From Nitrospinaceae bacterium (lineage in GTDB: Bacteria; Nitrospinota; Nitrospinia; Nitrospinales; VA-1): 54,116 nt of DNA. This document shows positions 26,992 through 36,900 of this stretch, one piece after another. The DNA lies in contig JAJDAZ010000044.1 of the NCBI GenBank assembly GCA_029261595.1, forward strand, positions 95,377 through 149,492. Direction: 5' to 3'. Position 1 is the first letter of the stretch, and every line of letters begins with the position of its first letter. The notes below the pieces were generated by a model. It made no database searches. It was not told the DNA's origin and worked only from the letters and a program-made list of their open reading frames with translations. The position numbers and the translations under genes are program-made.

Positions 26992-28203
26992 ATGGCGTCT
27001 TCCGTTCATGAGGAAATTCTAAAAGTTCAAAATCTGGCCTTGAAACAACTGGCTACGGGAAAGCCTTTACCTGAGATATTCAATACCCTGACTTTGGGTG
27101 CGGAACAAAATGTCGAAGATGCTTACGCCTCCATACTTTTATTGGATAATTCAGGAAGCAGGTTAGTTGATGGATCGACACCCAGTTTTTCAAAGTGCAT
27201 GAAACAGGCGTTTAATGGCATGCTCATCGGACCATTAGCAGGTTCGTGCGGCACTGCAGCCTATAGTAAACAACTCGTCATTGTAGAAGATATCAGCACC
27301 GATCACAGATGGGCTGAATTCAAGGACTTCGCGCATTCCGAAGGTTTGGAATCGTGTTATTCGGCCCCTATCCTAGGCTCCGATGGTAGCGTTCTTGGGA
27401 CGTTTGCTCTAACTTTCACCAAGTCTAAATCCCCCATTGATATTGAATTGGAAATTATTCGATCATCAGCCCACATAGCAAGTTTGGCAATCGAACGGAA
27501 ACGATTTGAAGAAAATCTTCAATTATATGCAAAAGAGCTTGAAGATTTTTCTTCCATCGCCTCGCACGACCTGCAAGAACCGCTCAGGAAAATCATTATT
27601 TTTGGGGATCGGTTAAAACTAAGAATTTCCGACTCTGACGAACAATCAAGAGATTACCTGGAACGAATGCAAGCTGCGGCATTAAGAATGAGAAACTTGA
27701 TCGATGATCTTCTTCGATTTTCAAAAATTGATTCCAAAGATAGATCCTATGAAGTTACTGATCTTGGTAAAGTGGTTGAAAATGTATTGGTGGATTTGGA
27801 GACCCGGATTAAAGAAACTAAAGGTAATGTAAACCTAAGAAATCTACCCGTGATAAAAGCAGATCCAGTTCAGATGCACCAATTATTTTTGAATTTGATT
27901 GGAAATGCCCTGAAATTTCACCGAGAGGGAGTTCCTCCCGTAATCAACCTGGACAATTCCTGTGAGGGTGATGGGAGGTGCGTAATCACAGTTGAAGACA
28001 ACGGTATTGGAATCGAAGAAGAGCATATTGATAAAATTTTTAAACCATTTGAACGCTTGCACGGAAGATCTACCTATGAGGGGACGGGCATAGGGCTGAC
28101 CATTTGCAATAAAATTGTGGCTCGTCATGGAGGGGAAATCATGGTTAAAAGACAATCGAATGGAGTGACCTTCCAAATCACCTTGCCTGAGAGTCAGGAA
28201 TAA
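26992..28203 (+). CDS. GAF-domain sensor histidine kinase, probably cytoplasmic
   Basis: 403 residues with no membrane segment. An N-terminal GAF domain (about 15-165, with YASILLLDNSGSRLVDG and SCYSAPILGSDGSVLGTFAL) senses a small ligand. Phosphoacceptor HisKA: SSIASHDLQEPLRKIIIFGD, His at about 192. HATPase_c: N box NLIGNALKFH, G1 VEDNGIGIEEEHIDKIF, F box KPFERLH and G2 GTGIGLTIC. A response regulator is not adjacent, so this is an orphan kinase. A terminator follows at 28238. Confidence 0.93.
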   Translation: MASSVHEEILKVQNLALKQLATGKPLPEIFNTLTLGAEQNVEDAYASILLLDNSGSRLVDGSTPSFSKCMKQAFNGMLIGPLAGSCGTAAYSKQLVIVEDISTDHRWAEFKDFAHSEGLESCYSAPILGSDGSVLGTFALTFTKSKSPIDIELEIIRSSAHIASLAIERKRFEENLQLYAKELEDFSSIASHDLQEPLRKIIIFGDRLKLRISDSDEQSRDYLERMQAAALRMRNLIDDLLRFSKIDSKDRSYEVTDLGKVVENVLVDLETRIKETKGNVNLRNLPVIKADPVQMHQLFLNLIGNALKFHREGVPPVINLDNSCEGDGRCVITVEDNGIGIEEEHIDKIFKPFERLHGRSTYEGTGIGLTICNKIVARHGGEIMVKRQSNGVTFQITLPESQE

Positions 28204-28237
28204 TATTTTTCAATTCATCCCATAATGTAATTAATCA

Positions 28238-28275
28238 AGAAACCAGAGGCTTTGAGAAGCCTCTGGTTTCTAATT
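28238..28275. terminator. Bidirectional hairpin between convergent genes
   Basis: AGAAACCAGAGGCTT-TGAG-AAGCCTCTGGTTTCT is a perfect 15-bp stem with a TGAG loop between the histidine kinase gene and the minus-strand gene that ends at 28295. The T tract is short on both sides, but the stem is strong and the position suits a shared terminator. Confidence 0.75.
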
Positions 28276-28294
28276 GAGCTTTACTAAGTAAAAA

Positions 28295-28684
28295 TCAGTG
28301 AATATCGTAAGCCGTCTTCTTGCCATCCTTCGAATGGATGAGGGTAGCAACCACGCCATAATTGGGTGAAACCAAAAAATCAAGGTCGTACGTAACCCCC
28401 CCAGAGTTGGTAAAATAAGAACAACTCACAAAGTAAGGCAAACTTCTGCCTTTAATTTCCACCGTATCGTGAAATTTCTCAAACTTAAGTTGCACGATCG
28501 ATTTGGTTTCTGGATCGTAAACGGGAAATTTCCCGTTGCCGTTCATTTGGGTTACTGATTGGATGTATTGTTCCATGGCTTTTTGTATCGCATCACGGTG
28601 GTTGTCGGCAATTCCCGTGTCAGCGGCAACCGACCCCACCATTAAAGTTAAAACAAGGCAAAATGCTGAAATTAAATTTTTCAT
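28295..28684 (-). CDS. Small secreted hypothetical protein
   Basis: 129 residues. A signal peptide is clear (MKNLISAFCLVLTLMVGSVA, cleavage near VAADTG), and AAGGAGAAC precedes the ATG. The mature part has a helix (HRDAIQKAMEQYIQSV) then beta-like segments (SIVQLKFEKFHDTVEIKG, LPYFVSCSYFTNSGG, DLDFLVSPNYGVVATLI). It may be a small periplasmic binding protein. I do not recognise the family. It is 57 bases after cytochrome P460 on the same strand and may be cotranscribed with it. Confidence 0.7.
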   Translation of the reverse strand: MKNLISAFCLVLTLMVGSVAADTGIADNHRDAIQKAMEQYIQSVTQMNGNGKFPVYDPETKSIVQLKFEKFHDTVEIKGRSLPYFVSCSYFTNSGGVTYDLDFLVSPNYGVVATLIHSKDGKKTAYDIH

Positions 28685-28741
28685 TCTATGTTCTCCTTAA
28701 ACATACCGTGAGTTTTAGGTCAGAAATATTTCTTTATATCC

Positions 28742-29347
28742 CTATTTCCTGCCCGGCTTTGCGTCCTTGAGTACCGGATAGTATTGCGTGAAGACCCAGT
28801 CGTCTTTGGCGAAAGCCTGGTGGCAAAAGTTGCATTTGGTTTTGGGCATAGCCTTCGCGGTTTTATTGTGAGGCTGGCCTATCGGTGTCGTGAAACTAAA
28901 ATATGCCCAGTTTCCCGGTTCGTTCTTGTAACGCTTTGTGTCCTTGACAGTGGCTTCCAGACCAATGAAATCCCCGTTAAAATAGCCTTTCCCGCTGGGC
29001 GCTTGTTTTTTACCCACGCTGAGAAGTTCTTTGACTAAAATGGTCCCGTCCGGGAAGGCTCCGGTATTCTTATAAACTTTAAATTGCTCGTGCGGAATGT
29101 ATACATGATGAAATTCGGGAAACGCCGCTTTTCCGTTGTTCATGTCATTTGGGGTCAAGGGAGAACCAACGAAAACCCATTCCCGATAACCTTTCGGTTG
29201 CAGCAAATTTCCAGATTTGTCAAATTTGTAAAAAACGGATTTTCCTTTTTCAGCACTCGTGGGCGAAACATAAATCCCGGAGCCTAAAAGCAATAATGCC
29301 ATTACTCCAAGGAGAAAAACTTTCCGGTTTACTATTATAAGATTCAT
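28742..29347 (-). CDS. Cytochrome P460 family c-type heme protein
   Basis: 201 residues. A signal peptide or anchor covers about 1-32 (KVFLLGVMALLLLGSGIYV). The body has GYREWVFVGSPLTPNDM, FPEFHHVYIPHEQFKVYKNTGAFPDGTILVKEL and the heme-binding CNFCH near the C-terminus, which together mark the cytochrome P460 family. Known members oxidise hydroxylamine to nitrous or nitric oxide, but many relatives in non-ammonia oxidisers have unproved roles, such as nitric oxide or nitrite-linked detoxification. The crosslinking lysine of true P460 cannot be verified by eye. Confidence 0.88.
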   Translation of the reverse strand: MNLIIVNRKVFLLGVMALLLLGSGIYVSPTSAEKGKSVFYKFDKSGNLLQPKGYREWVFVGSPLTPNDMNNGKAAFPEFHHVYIPHEQFKVYKNTGAFPDGTILVKELLSVGKKQAPSGKGYFNGDFIGLEATVKDTKRYKNEPGNWAYFSFTTPIGQPHNKTAKAMPKTKCNFCHQAFAKDDWVFTQYYPVLKDAKPGRK

Positions 29348-29615
29348 GACTTTTTCCCTTTTTGTAAAAAATGGAAGATGAAAGATAGTTGTTGCACACG
29401 TGTTAACCCTTAGTGTCGAATGGGCGCTTTTTCTTACAGGGACTAATTTTATTGAACTCTTTCGGGTTGCACTCCAAGTGTGTGAGACCTGAAATTTTTG
29501 CCACTTTTGACTATTATTTTTCCGGTACCGCTAATATTTTTTTAAATGGAAATAGTGGGCTAAGATATAAAAACCATGGTGTTACTTGTCAATCAAATTG
29601 GGGATCGGGCTAAAC

Positions 29616-30314
29616 ATGAAGAATAAGTTTTCCTTCAGTCATCTGATGCCGGGTGTGTATGCGCCGGGGGACTCGCTTCTCCATAAAGCGCCCATTGGTT
29701 GGAAAATCATCATTGGGGTGGGGTTGCTTGTGATCACCGCGTTGGGCGGTTGGTGGGGAATTGCCGCCGTATCTTTAGTTTGCCTGATTGGACTATTCAT
29801 AGCGGGCCTTGGAATTTATTCCATTTTCCAGCGGCTCAAAACTTTCGTGTGGTTCATCCTGTTTCTGGGGATATTCCCGACTTTTTTCACCTCAGGTTCA
29901 CCTGTAGAAATTGTGGAGGGGTATTCGCTTGGCCTGACCTGGGAGGGATTGGAAGCAGGCGCGCTTTTCTCCTGCCGTATGATTTTGATGTTCCTGATTT
30001 CGATGATATTCATGCACACCACCCGGCCTGCCGATTTGTTTAAATTGCAGAGGACGCAAGGGGAGGGCGGAAACGGATTACGGGCTTTTTTCAGGGAAGC
30101 CGGGACCGTGGGGCTGATGGCCTTTCAACTCCTGCCGATTCTATTTGATGAAGTCGAAATGCGCGTGGTCAAAGAATTGAATGATAAGGAAAAGATAAGC
30201 GGTAGTCTATTCAGCAAAGCCCGCCAGGTGGCCCAGCTTTTGATACCTTTGACCGTTTTCGTTTTTGAAAATGCCGAACAGTTTGCAAAAAAACTGAATA
30301 ATGCAGAACCCTAA
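29616..30314 (+). CDS. EcfT/CbiQ-type transmembrane protein, orphan
   Basis: 232 residues from ATG 29616; an in-frame TTG at 29586 is an alternative. Features: SLLHKAPIGWKIIIGVGLLVITAL at the N-terminus, four or five spans, and the ARTQ/ARE-like region replaced by a MHTTRPADLFKLQ segment with EVEMRVVKELNDKEKISG near the end. EcfT couples substrate-binding EcfS to a pair of ATPases in vitamin and metal ECF transporters. No EcfA or EcfS gene is nearby, so partners must be elsewhere or the protein has changed role. Confidence 0.8.
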   Translation: MKNKFSFSHLMPGVYAPGDSLLHKAPIGWKIIIGVGLLVITALGGWWGIAAVSLVCLIGLFIAGLGIYSIFQRLKTFVWFILFLGIFPTFFTSGSPVEIVEGYSLGLTWEGLEAGALFSCRMILMFLISMIFMHTTRPADLFKLQRTQGEGGNGLRAFFREAGTVGLMAFQLLPILFDEVEMRVVKELNDKEKISGSLFSKARQVAQLLIPLTVFVFENAEQFAKKLNNAEP

Positions 30315-30409
30315 AACATACAAACCGGAAACAGTTCCCCCTTTGTTCTGTGGTAAACTTTCCAGACAGCTTCCCCTAAATTAACCGCTGAAACAGGTAT
30401 TTAATTCAC

Positions 30410-31103
30410 ATGGCCAACTCAGAACATCTCGGACACCTCAATCAGGGCGTTGAACAGAGGCACGATCTTTGTAGATGTCAATTTGTCCCAGATAAAAGGA
30501 TTGAAAACCTGTAATCATTCGGGACCAAGCTATATTGACCAAATGACGTTGATCCAATCCGGGAAATTGCCTGAAGTATTCCTAAAAGGTTGTGGTTTCC
30601 CCGATCAATTTATCAAGTATCTCCCAGGTCTAATTGGTTCCCTGGACCCCATCCAATTCTATTCCTGTTTCATCAGTTATTCTCACAAAGATGAGGAGTT
30701 TGCCAAAAGGCTATATGCAGATTTACAGGCGGAGGGTGTCCGTTGCTGGTTCGCCCCTCAGGATTTAGACATTGGCGATAGAATTAAGAACAAAATAGAT
30801 GAAGCTATTCGGGTTCACGATAAACTGATCATTGTTCTTTCTGAAAACTCATTGACTCGTGCCTGGGTCGTTAAGGAAGTAAAAGAAGGTCTCCAACAAG
30901 AAGAAACCCGCAAAGAGGACGTTTTGTTTCCCATCCGTTTGGATGAAGCTGTCGAAGAAACGACCCAACAATGGGCATTCGATTTAAAAGCTGAACGAGT
31001 CATTGGTAATTTTTCTAATTGGAAAAACCATGATGCTTACCAGGAAGCATTCAAACTCCTTTTACGCGCCCTTGGGAAAAAAACTGAAAAAGAAACCAGC
31101 TAG
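30410..31103 (+). pseudogene. TIR-domain paralogue with deleted pentapeptide repeats and frameshift
   Basis: The ATG at 30410 opens MANSEHLGHLNQGVEQ, clearly related to the first residues of the intact gene at 20992 (MANPEHLKILKQGVDH). That frame stops at 30512-30514. A second frame, open from 30450 to 31103, gives RGTIFVDVNLSQIKGLKTC and then the linker and full TIR domain (YSCFISYSHKDEEFAKRL, RCWFAPQDLDIGD, LIIVLSENSLTRAWVVKEVK, LFPIRLDEA). Almost the whole repeat region (about 145 residues in the intact copy) is missing and the join is out of frame. A TTG at 30450 could still start a 217-residue TIR-only protein, so loss of function is not proved. Confidence 0.85.
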
Positions 31104-31164
31104 AGTTTTTTGTCAAATTATTCCAGGACACATTGATTGCTCTGATATGGGGAAATCATATGAT

Positions 31165-31235
31165 CGTCGTTGCGAGCGTAGCGAAGCAATCCAGATTCTT
31201 GGTCGCCACGCCGCTTTCAGCGGCTCGCGATGACG
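31165..31235. repeat. Dispersed palindromic repeat, copy B
   Basis: Starts CGTCGTTGCGAGC and ends GGCTCGCGATGACG, so its ends are nearly inverted repeats. The interior GTAGCGAAGCAATCCAG and CCACGCCGC match the reverse complement of the element at 22426-22532. It lies 60 bases after the damaged TIR gene, paralleling the position of copy A after the intact one. Confidence 0.72.
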
Positions 31236-31306
31236 AATTATATGATTTGGCAAATTTCACTTATCTCAGTTTACTTCGGTTTACGGTCAGTGTCCTCCGG
31301 TCTGCG

Positions 31307-32002
31307 TTACCGATGCAACCCGCATTCTTTATGCTCCGGGTTTTCCCACCACCAGCGTCCGGCGCGAATGTCTTCTCCGGGGTTGATGGACCGTGTGCAG
31401 GGGGCACACCCGATGCTAGGATAATTTTTCTTGTGCAGGGAATTGACCGGGACGGAATGTTTTTCGATATACCCTTCCACCTGTTCTTGAGTCCAGTCGG
31501 CCAGAGGATTTATCTTGATTAAATTATCGTGGTCGGCGTCATTGCCCACCTTGGCGACGTTGGTCCGGGTCACGTTCTGGTCGCGGCGCAGGCCAGTCAC
31601 CCATGCGTCCAGCTGGGCTAATGCCCGTTTGAGCGGTTCCACTTTGCGGATATAACAGCACTCTTTCCGGTTATCCACACTTTCGCGGAAGGAGAAAAAA
31701 CCTTTGTCCCGGAGCAGAGCTTCCACCGCTTCCCGGACCGGGAAAAACGTTTTGATGGTCATCCCATAGCGGGTGCGGACCTTTTCCATGATTTCGTAGG
31801 TTTCTTCGTGCAACCGTCCTGTGTCGAGGGTGAAGATGGTGAGGTTGTTGCCGTCGAGTTTTGAAACCATGTCGATGAGCACCATGTCCTCCATGCCGAA
31901 ACTGGATGCGATACCGGCCCTGGGGCCGAACTCTTTCACGGTCCATGCGAGGATTTGTTCGGCAGACTGGTCTTCTAATTCTTTAAAGTTCGTTGTATTC
32001 AT
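31307..32002 (-). CDS. cysH: Assimilatory adenylyl-sulfate/phosphoadenylyl-sulfate reductase
   Basis: 231 residues. PP-loop-like SSFGMEDMVLIDM near residue 34, LDTGRLHEETYEIM, and a tyrosine- and Arg-rich middle (VTGLRRDQNVTR). Two cysteine pairs, ECCYIRKVEPL and GCAPCTR, indicate the [4Fe-4S]-containing type that usually prefers APS. The C-terminal KECGLH carries the catalytic Cys. The enzyme reduces APS (or PAPS) to sulfite with thioredoxin. No other sulfate assimilation gene is adjacent. Confidence 0.94.
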   Translation of the reverse strand: MNTTNFKELEDQSAEQILAWTVKEFGPRAGIASSFGMEDMVLIDMVSKLDGNNLTIFTLDTGRLHEETYEIMEKVRTRYGMTIKTFFPVREAVEALLRDKGFFSFRESVDNRKECCYIRKVEPLKRALAQLDAWVTGLRRDQNVTRTNVAKVGNDADHDNLIKINPLADWTQEQVEGYIEKHSVPVNSLHKKNYPSIGCAPCTRSINPGEDIRAGRWWWENPEHKECGLHR

Positions 32003-32410
32003 TGGTCGGAGTGCCTGAAAGTTTCATTTGATAGTTCCACTTTTTCATGTTCCCGGTTGGAAATCAAGTGAATTGAAAGGCCTATAAATTTGATGGCGGA
32101 TGAAGTGCCGACGATTTATTTCTGAAAAGAATGCCTTTATTTCACGCAATTCCACCCTGGGGACGGGTGGGGTTTGTGGCCTCAAATCCAGCAAAATGAA
32201 ATCGCAAAAAGTGAAAATATTGATTGCCCAAGCCGTTGAAAAAACATATTATGTTGTCAAAATTTAGTCGCATTTGACAATTGGCGGAAAGGGTCAAAAG
32301 GCTTTTTTTGCTGAAGTTTGTTGTGTATCCAAATCCATATAGTTTGTCATGGAAAAATTTTCGGAATTATTTGCTCGTTCCGTATCCACGTTAAAGGCGG
32401 TCATTAAACC
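32003..32410. other. Intergenic region between divergent cysH and htrA
   Basis: 408 bases that must contain the promoters of cysH (left, minus) and the HtrA gene (right, plus). There is no credible gene. An AT-rich area at 32220-32350 is the likely promoter zone for the protease. No clear terminator or riboswitch was found; a CysB-type binding site cannot be recognised by eye. Confidence 0.5.
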
Positions 32411-33778
32411 ATGAACACCCGATCACCGCTCAGGCTTCCCACATTACTTGCCTTCATTGCTGTTTTTTTCCTGTCCGGTCAGGGCATTGCCCAGGCAGGC
32501 CCACAGGGCTTAAAGATACTCCAGGATTTAGAAGACGCGTTTGTTTCTTTAGCAGATAAAGTTCGTCCGGCGGTGGTGAGCCTGTCACCCTATGTTCCCC
32601 CATCCCCCTCTGTCCGCAAGCAGGATTCATTGCAGAAAGGCAGGCCCAACAATGCCGGCGCGGGCGTCATCATTGACGGGAAGAACGGCTTCATCGTCAC
32701 CAACAGTCACGTGGTCAGAAATTCCGATAAAATCCAGGTCACTCTTTTTGGAGGTAAAAAGGTGGTGGGCCAGGTGGTGGGTACGGATGACGACACTGAC
32801 CTTGCAGTGGTTAAGGTTCCTGTAACCTCCCCGCTGGCCTCGGTTCAGTTTGGCGATTCCAGCCAGTTGAAAGTGGGGCAGATGGTGGTTGCGGTCGGCA
32901 ACCCGTATGGTTTGAGCGAAACCATGACGCTGGGCATCATCAGCGGATTGAACCGGGAAAACGTCAATCTCTCACGCTACGAGGATTTTATTCAGACGGA
33001 CGCCTCCATCAATCCCGGAAACAGCGGAGGCCCCCTGTTGAGTATTCGCGGCGAGGTCATTGGCATCAACACCGCCATCATCAATTACGCGCAGAATATC
33101 GGTTTTTCTATTCCATCCAATATCGTCAAAAGAATCACTACCCAATTGAAAGAAAATGGCGAAGTCCGGCGCGGCTGGCTGGGTGTCGGGATTGAAATGG
33201 TCGGGTCGGAGACTGCGGCCAGCGCTCATATTGAAGAGGGTAAGGGCGTTATGATCAACTCCGTGTTTGAAGGCGATCCGGCTGAGAAAGCAGGGCTCAG
33301 GGTCGGGGACATCATTTTAAAAATCGGTGGCATTGCCATTAATTCTCCAACCCGAATGATACGCATTGTTGGTGTGATTTCACCCGGTCAAACGGTTCAA
33401 TTAGACATTCTTAGGGAAGGAAAACCCAAGGTTATTCCTGTCAAACTGGATAATTACCCAAAGAAAAACCTTAAGAAAGCAAGTCTTTCCACTCCTCAGA
33501 AACTTTTTCCGATTCTGGGGATAGAGTTGGAACCTGCCTCAAAAGAAATTGATGATCCTGGAGAAGGGTTGATCATCAAGGAGGTCATTCTTGGGAGTGC
33601 CGCCGGGACGAAGGGAGTGAAGTCGGGTGATAAAATTCTGGCGGTAAACGGCGATTCAATTATGAACCGCCAGCAATATGAAGAATTGATCGAAAAAATT
33701 CAACCGGGCAGTTCGGTTTTTCTCCTGCTAACGAGAAATGAAAAAAAGTTTCATTTGACGCTTGTACGGGAAAAATAA
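32411..33778 (+). CDS. HtrA/DegP-type periplasmic serine protease with two PDZ domains
   Basis: 455 residues. Signal peptide about 1-30 (LPTLLAFIAVFFLSGQGIAQA). The catalytic triad is intact: H100 in TNSHVV, D130 in DTDLAVVKV and S205 in GNSGGPL. Two PDZ domains follow (about 255-345, with GDPAEKAGLRVGDIILKIGG, and about 365-450, with GVKSGDKILAVNGDSI). HtrA proteases degrade or refold damaged envelope proteins and sense misfolding. It lies 213 bases upstream of the first multicopper oxidase on the same strand; quality control of the oversized secreted oxidases is a possible link but only inference. Confidence 0.93.
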   Translation: MNTRSPLRLPTLLAFIAVFFLSGQGIAQAGPQGLKILQDLEDAFVSLADKVRPAVVSLSPYVPPSPSVRKQDSLQKGRPNNAGAGVIIDGKNGFIVTNSHVVRNSDKIQVTLFGGKKVVGQVVGTDDDTDLAVVKVPVTSPLASVQFGDSSQLKVGQMVVAVGNPYGLSETMTLGIISGLNRENVNLSRYEDFIQTDASINPGNSGGPLLSIRGEVIGINTAIINYAQNIGFSIPSNIVKRITTQLKENGEVRRGWLGVGIEMVGSETAASAHIEEGKGVMINSVFEGDPAEKAGLRVGDIILKIGGIAINSPTRMIRIVGVISPGQTVQLDILREGKPKVIPVKLDNYPKKNLKKASLSTPQKLFPILGIELEPASKEIDDPGEGLIIKEVILGSAAGTKGVKSGDKILAVNGDSIMNRQQYEELIEKIQPGSSVFLLLTRNEKKFHLTLVREK

Positions 33779-33991
33779 AGTGTGGTAAAGTCTGCCCGCT
33801 ATTTTTTAACTGTTAATAAATAAAGGAGAAATCCGGGAAAAAATTGAAAAATCCTTTTGAGCATTGATTTATTTGGTATTAATCTGGCGCAACCTTGTTA
33901 GGGAGACAAGCTGTGCCGTGAAAATAAAGCCGGCGGGTTTTTAGTATTTGAGAAAATCAGCGGGTGGTAAATCTCATTTGGAGGAAAAAAA

Positions 33992-36900
33992 ATGCATTTT
34001 TGTAGCAAAAAGGGATGGAAATTTGTGCGCGTGCTTGTCGTCGCTACCCTGATATTAGGGTTGCCGTGGCTTGCCAGCGCGGAGTTAGAAAAACCTCTTG
34101 CCGGACACAACCATGGCAGTAAGGCATCGATAAATCCATCGGTGGACCGGCCCGCATGGCTGGACAAGCTGGAGAACCAGCTCAATCACGAAGACGTGAT
34201 GAGCGGTCTCGAAGGCAGTCAAGAAAAGCTGGGCAAAACCTTCATGGGTTTGATGGACCAGTTACAGGGCAAGCTCAAGGAACATGCGACCCCCGCATCT
34301 TCAGGCGGCGGATTTCACGATTCCTGGGCGGCTCACCAATTAGGACAGAGCTATCTGCTCGGACCTTCCGACGCTGCAGACCAGGCAGTGTTTAAAGGGG
34401 CTCATTGCCCAAGCGGCGCCCCGGTTAAATTCTACGACATATCCGCAATCAACGTCGAAGTCACCCTGAATCAATGGGGCGACTATTATCCTGGTTATAT
34501 GTATGTTCTTAACAAGAACATTGAGCAGGTGCGTAAAGATGAAGAAAGAAACGCGGAAGCCAGGGAAGATGAGCTTGATCCCGGTTCGATCACCAATGGG
34601 TTGCAGGGAGACATGATTCAGCCCCTGTTGATTCGCGCGAACCAGGGCGATTGTTTGAGAGTCAAGGTAACCAATGCCGTTGAAGATGAGGATATTGGAT
34701 TCCAGGTGAATGGCTCGGCCATGATCATCAGTTCCTCCGGTCTACCCGCTACGGCGGCTTCCCCGGGCGCGATCATTCCGGCTGAAGAATCCCAGGAATT
34801 CGAGTGGTACATTCCGATCGACGAGCAGGAAGGTGGTCGCATGATCCAAAGTCATGCGGGTCGTGATCCTTCCTCTTTGGGTTTGATCGGCACCTTGGTC
34901 GTTGAGCCTGTGGGTTCAAGATATCTGGACCCCTGGACTGGCGAACCATTGGAAAGTGGCTGGATGGCGATGATCGTCAACGACGACGCACGTGATTTTA
35001 GAGAGTTCGCTCTTTTCTACCACGAAGTCGGCGATGAGTCTTTTCGTCCGTTGAACCGACACGGAGAGATGATTCCTCAGCGTGATCCGCAGACCGATGC
35101 GTATCGTCCTTCGGCGCGTGCGATGAACTATCGCAGTGAGCCTTTCGGTATCAATAATCTGGCGGTTCAGGAAAAGAAGTTTCACTTTGAGGACGAATCG
35201 CTCTCGTATAGCTCTTATACATTTGGCGATGCTCCCACTACGATTCCCCGGTCTTATCTGGGCGATCCCGCTAAATTTCGTTTGATTCACGGCGGTGGTG
35301 AGGTGTTCCATTCGCATCATCCGCATGGTGGAACGATTCGTTGGACCCGTTCTCCCAAGCGGCAGATTGACTTAGAAAACCTGACCACAGCCGCCTGGAA
35401 TGGTCCGGTGAAATATCCGGTGGTTCGGACGACTTCCGACCGAGTCGACGTTGAGGTTATCGGTCCTTCCGAAGTTGTAGACCTTGAGACCGAGTGCGGT
35501 TCCGGGTTGTGTCAGCGTTTGGCAGGTGACTTTTTGTTCCATTGTCATGTTGCGCATCATTATGTTGCCGGCATGTGGGGTTATTGGCGTGTGTACAACA
35601 CACTGCAGAACGGAAATTATCCGTTTGGCAGTACCGACGTCATGCGCCCATTAGAGGAACTTCCGGATCGAAAAGGCCGGATTCCTCAAGGCGTGAGCTC
35701 TGATAAACTGGTCGGCAAGACGATGGACTGGTTTGGTAAGAAGTTTGATATTATCAGCAAGGGCAACAGCAAATGGAATCAGGAAAGTCCTGTTGTCAAT
35801 ATCAAGTCCTGGGTGAAGTACATGCTTCCGCCCAAGGGCCAGCCGGGTCATTATGATGACGAAGTTAAACAAATCAAGGCCTACGACGGTTCGGTATGGG
35901 ATTATGCCTGGAAAGGCACCACGGCTTTGTCTGAGCGCGAGTCCACAATCACGTCGCCGAAGTACAAATCACCACATCCGGGTAAACGGCATCCGATTCA
36001 GTTTTCGCCGTTGACCGGTAAACTGGCATGGCCTCACATGACGCCGCATTTTGGCAAGCGGGTTCCTTTCGCTCGTCATCATGGTGGTGCGCCATGGTTG
36101 GAGCCGTTTCATATGGCGACTCATACGGAGAACCTTGCATCCGAGTCGGGTAATGGAAACACCGGCCCCAACGTTGAAAGCAGTGCCCCTGCGAAACCGG
36201 GTGAGCACGGACGTTGGAGTCTTTGTCCGGGTGGTGCGGGCAGGAAGCAATACAACCTGCATTTTATCAACACACCGGTTCAACTTTCACCAGCGATTGG
36301 AAAAACACCTCCTGTCATTGATAAGTACGGTTTGATCTACGTGATTGATGAAGAAATCGCCGGAGTGAGAGCCGATCCAGCATCTGCTTATCCTTTGGTT
36401 ATTCGGGCGAATGTTTACGATTGCGTAGATGTTCTGTTGTCCAGTGAGTGGGATGATGATGATTTCACCAACTTTCAAATGTCGAAAGTCAACATTCATC
36501 CGCATTTCTTCCAGTTCGACAATCAGGCGTCGGATGGAGTTATTTCCGGATTCTCATACGATCAATCCATGAGATCCTACAAGCAGTTCACCAAGAAGAT
36601 GAAAGACGGTCACCATGTGGGTATGCCCGTACCGATGAACGCCAAACTGCTGAAAGCGGTAAAAGCGGGAGCGGATACGGTGGAAATCCAGATGGCGAAG
36701 GGCGCGACCACATACCATGTGGGAGCGGATATCATCGTTGGTATTGAAGTTCCTAATGGGAAGGACGCGCGCTGGATCAAGTCCATCAGTCCTGACCCCA
36801 ATAAGAGCCCGGCCAAAGATGGTAAATACAAGATCACGTTTACCCAGGCCATGACGCATGCCCATAAGGCAGGTGAGATTGTTACCACCGAGTATGTGCG

